Source of the DNA: Nonomuraea sp. NBC_00507
GTDB lineage: Bacteria > Actinomycetota > Actinomycetes > Streptosporangiales > Streptosporangiaceae
Length of the DNA: 64,000 bases
Assembly (NCBI RefSeq): GCF_036013525.1
Contig: NZ_CP107853.1
Span: forward strand, 620,001-684,000
Reading direction: 5' to 3'
Every line of letters begins with the position of its first letter. Positions within the stretch are counted from its first letter, which is position 1. Shown here piece after piece: positions 61,541-64,000 of this stretch. The position numbers and the translations under genes are program-made. The notes under the pieces were generated by a model. It saw only the letters and a list, made by a program, of their open reading frames with translations, was not told the origin of the DNA and made no database searches.

Positions 61541-61702
61541 CCAGAAGCAGGAGTACGCACACGAGCATCGCACCCCTACCAGGACGAGCCGCACCGCCAC
61601 AGCCTGATCAAGCAGCACCTGCGAAGGGAGCGCCCTTCGCGGACGGCGGCAGGACAGCCACGCACTCACCGACGAGCGTGACCTGCCGTCAGACACCACG
61701 TC

Positions 61703-63007
61703 TCAAGACGTCTCGGAGGCCGCAGAGGTCTCATCGGCATGCCGGCTGCTCCCGGAGTCGCCCTCCGACGGTGTGGCCGGCGCCCCGTTCTTCCGACGAC
61801 CGGAGAGGATGAGCGCCAGGATGGCTGCGATGATTGCGGGCAATGCGACCGCGGCGATGAAACCGCGGGGCGAAATTCCGCCGGCGAGCACGGCACCGCC
61901 GAGCAGCGGGCCCAGGACGGAACCGATGCGCCCGACGGCGGCCGCCCAGCCGACGCCGGTGGTGCGCAGCTTCATGGGATATCTGCTGAGTGCGAGCCCG
62001 GTCTGACCCGTCGCCCCGGCGATGAGGCCGACTCCGGCCAGGCTGGCCAGCCCCAGCAGAAGTCCGCCGGCGAGGGGAAGGAGTCCGGCGATGGCGAGGG
62101 CGATCACTGCCACCACCGAGGTTAGGAACAGCACGGGTGGGGTACCGAAGCGAGGCGCCAGCAGCACGACGACCAGGCTGCCGACGATCCCGCCCAGCCC
62201 GATGAGTGCGCTGCCCGCGGGCGCCTCGGTCGGCGCGAAGCCCAGCTCGACCAGCACGGTGGGGAACCAGGCCGTCAGAGCGTAGGTGGACAGGAAGATG
62301 AGGAACGCGAATCCCCACACCAAGATCGTGCCGGCGCGCAACGGTGCAGCGAACAGGGCTCGTACGGACGGCTCTTCACGCTCGCCGGCCGGGTCAGTGC
62401 TCGCGGCCGGCGTGTTCTTCGCGCGATGGTCCGCTGGAAGAACCGCGAGCAGGACGGGGACCAGCGCCAGGGCGACGAGACCGGGAATCCAGAACAGACC
62501 GTGCCATCCGAGGTTCTTCAACAGACCTCCGCCTGTGGCGCCGGCGAGAGCTGCACCCAGACCCACACCGAGGGCCAGTGCGACACCGGCGGAGCTGCGT
62601 CGCCGCTCGGAGACACATCCAGCGGCAATCGAGACGGCCGCAGGCAGGACCATTCCGAATCCCAGCCCGGTGACGAAGCGCAGCGCGGTGAGACCGGGGG
62701 TGGAATCGACGGCCACGGTCGCGATGGAGCCGACGGAGAACAGAGCCACGGACCCGGCCACCACCAGGCGCGAGCCCCACCGGCGCACCAGGCGTCCGGC
62801 GGCGACGTAGCCGATGACCGCTCCGGCGTTGGCCGCGGTCAGGGCCAGGGCGAGATCGGTCGGGGCGACGGACCATTCCTTGGCGATGGTCGGTACGACC
62901 AGGCTCAGTGCGATGGAGTCATAGCCGTCGGCGACCAGCGCGAGGAACAGAATTAGGAGCACCAGGGCTCGGCGTCGAGGGGGAGCGGGGAACACGCTAG
63001 CGGACAC
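61703..63007 (-). CDS. MFS transporter, aromatic acid:H+ symporter (AAHS)-like
   Basis: A 434-residue twelve-helix transporter from GTG 63007; the longer frame to 63139 is N-terminal noise. The TM1 motif DGYDSIALSLVVPTIAKEWS carries the Asp of AAHS proteins (D.YD). GRLVRRWGSRLVVAGSVALF is the MFS loop 2-3 signature, and a central hydrophilic loop (KNTPAASTDPAGEREEPSVR) separates the halves. It ends in a long acidic tail (SEGDSGSSRHADETSAASET). Relatives import benzoate, 4-hydroxybenzoate or muconate; the substrate here is unknown. The broken alpha/beta hydrolase upstream could have belonged to the same pathway. Confidence 0.88.
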   Translation of the reverse strand: MSASVFPAPPRRRALVLLILFLALVADGYDSIALSLVVPTIAKEWSVAPTDLALALTAANAGAVIGYVAAGRLVRRWGSRLVVAGSVALFSVGSIATVAVDSTPGLTALRFVTGLGFGMVLPAAVSIAAGCVSERRRSSAGVALALGVGLGAALAGATGGGLLKNLGWHGLFWIPGLVALALVPVLLAVLPADHRAKNTPAASTDPAGEREEPSVRALFAAPLRAGTILVWGFAFLIFLSTYALTAWFPTVLVELGFAPTEAPAGSALIGLGGIVGSLVVVLLAPRFGTPPVLFLTSVVAVIALAIAGLLPLAGGLLLGLASLAGVGLIAGATGQTGLALSRYPMKLRTTGVGWAAAVGRIGSVLGPLLGGAVLAGGISPRGFIAAVALPAIIAAILALILSGRRKNGAPATPSEGDSGSSRHADETSAASETS

Positions 63008-63599
63008 AGTTGCCCTGCCTTTCGGGGAAGCGAGCGGTGTGCGGGGAAGGGGAGTCGTCGTGCAGATGTTGGCTCTGGGACAGCACGCCGAGTGGGCCTG
63101 GCTGCGATACGTCCTCTGGGACGGGCCTTCTTGGCCCAAGGGCGGCTGACCACCTGGTTGCGCAGAACATGCGGCGCGCCGACTGCAGTCAGGTTCTCCA
63201 CGTTTCCGGTTCGAAGATCCGCCGTCGATGGCGCGGATCCCGTTAAAGCGATTGGGGAGCGTGTGAACCCGACAGGGAGGAATGGCCCGGGTGCCCGCGG
63301 GCCACGAAACCGAGGTCCGAGGACCCTGTCGGAGAGTGGACCCGACCGTGCGACCGCTCCCGGCGAGAACGTCGCGCCGGGCGCGGGCGGCGAGCGGTGG
63401 GTGAGGGGACGCCGGTCAAGGCCGGGCGGGAGTGGCACGGAAAGTAGCCACTCACGGCTCAACGTGTCAAGGTGCGCCGAAGATGAAGGGCTCATCGTCA
63501 CTCCGGAGGATCTGTGTCGTCCGGGGTCGGCAAACCCGGCTCGGGGTGCGGATCAGGGAATGAAGGCGTTCGTCTCGGAGGACCCAGCCTTTGGTGCCG
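63008..63599. other. Gap between the MFS gene and the hydrolase remnant
   Basis: A minus-strand frame starting MTMSPSSSAHLDTLSREWLL (63501) has no recognised family and dissolves into proline/arginine-rich shadow sequence. No promoter or operator palindrome stands out. The MFS promoter must lie in the part nearest 63008-63150. Confidence 0.3.
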
Positions 63600-63938
63600 C
63601 CTGCTGAGGTGGGAAGGCTGCGATGGACGGCTACGCTCTCGCCGCAGGTGCAGGTCTGCTGGAGGAGCCTTCAGGCGGCGTTCGCCTGTGGCCCTGCCAA
63701 GCTGGACCGACCGTGGCCACGCATGTCCATGCTCACGATGCGGTATCTGTCGCGGAGCAGCGGCGTCAGCCAGTTCCAGTCGTTCGAGTCGGAGACCAGG
63801 CCGTGTATCACCGTGTCCCACCCGAGCATCGTCACCCTGTCTCCCGCACCGACAGCCCGGCAGCTGCAGGAGGGTGACAGGCCCGGATCCCTCGTCGGTG
63901 AAGAAGATGCGAGCATCGGGGCGCTCCAGGTATGGCAT
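63600..63938 (-). pseudogene. Alpha/beta hydrolase, frameshifted remnant
   Basis: The N-terminus MPYLERPDARIFFTDEGSGP is in one frame. GWDTVIHGLVSDSNDWNWLT and PLLRDRYRIVSMDMRGHGRS, the oxyanion HG and the strand-4/helix-B MDMRGHGRS of alpha/beta hydrolases, is in another. The frame breaks near 63850 and again after QANAA near 63680, before any nucleophile elbow. It is a dead gene; bases beyond 63938 hold nothing recognisable. Confidence 0.75.
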
Positions 63939-64000
63939 GGGTGCACTCCTCGTGTCGTGGTGTCGTAGGTCCCTGCGGTGGGCAAGTCGTCGTGAGGCTC

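Overview
The window is high-GC DNA (about 70% by eye) from a filamentous-type actinomycete. GTG starts, GC-biased third codon positions, several LacI-family/ABC sugar operons, tyrosine-recombinase integrative elements in a tRNA-Tyr site and the DUF6461 and STAND-WD40 families all point that way. A Streptosporangiales or Streptomyces-like genome fits, but the genus cannot be fixed from the sequence. No rRNA, complete tRNA or CRISPR array was seen.

Layout. (1) 1-6,429, minus strand: a LacI regulator followed by a complete peptide-type (family 5) ABC importer whose last ATPase runs off the window edge. (2) 6,685-11,710: a family 1 ABC importer operon ending in an inosine/uridine-type nucleoside hydrolase, facing a second LacI regulator. 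(3) 11.8-14.6 kb: wreckage of an integrative element (integrase and transposase fragments, an att arm, a DUF6461 gene, small unknown genes). (4) 14.8-18.5 kb: a membrane-anchored STAND NTPase with a WD40 tail, then IS3 debris, an unknown gene, and an intact IS3-family element (20,169-21,525) with a 4-bp target duplication inside an IS5-like remnant. (5) 22.0-34.7 kb: a tandem array of att sites, each carrying the 3' half of tRNA-Tyr. They bound three 4-kb segments with an HNH nuclease-like gene, a cytochrome P450 pseudogene, a secreted propeller protein, a second DUF6461 gene, an Xis/integrase pair with a frameshift, a VOC protein, an exported WD40 propeller, and a NUDIX gene truncated against an integrase remnant.

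(6) 35.0-55.7 kb is a large plant- or microbial-polysaccharide locus, probably for fructans (levan/inulin) plus beta-glucans. One LacI/ABC operon carries a clan GH-J hydrolase. It is followed by a secreted GH32 levanase, a second LacI/ABC set, a GH3 beta-glucosidase, a frameshifted intracellular GH32 and a secreted GH30 with CBM32 modules. Extracellular levanase and GH30 would release oligosaccharides, the two importers would bring them in, and GH3, GH32 and the 35-kb hydrolase would finish the job. Three palindromic LacI-type operators lie where such regulation predicts.

(7) 55.7-64 kb is again accessory: two ISAs1 copies (one intact gene, one wrecked) around a small membrane protein, a MazG-like gene bracketed exactly by 134-bp inverted repeats, a HIT gene spliced against a 2'-5' RNA ligase remnant, an AAHS-type MFS transporter and a broken alpha/beta hydrolase. 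The best candidates for something undescribed are the MazG cassette, the HNH-like gene in the tRNA-Tyr island, the recurring DUF6461 cargo and the membrane-anchored STAND-WD40 protein. All four are inferences that need comparative genomics.
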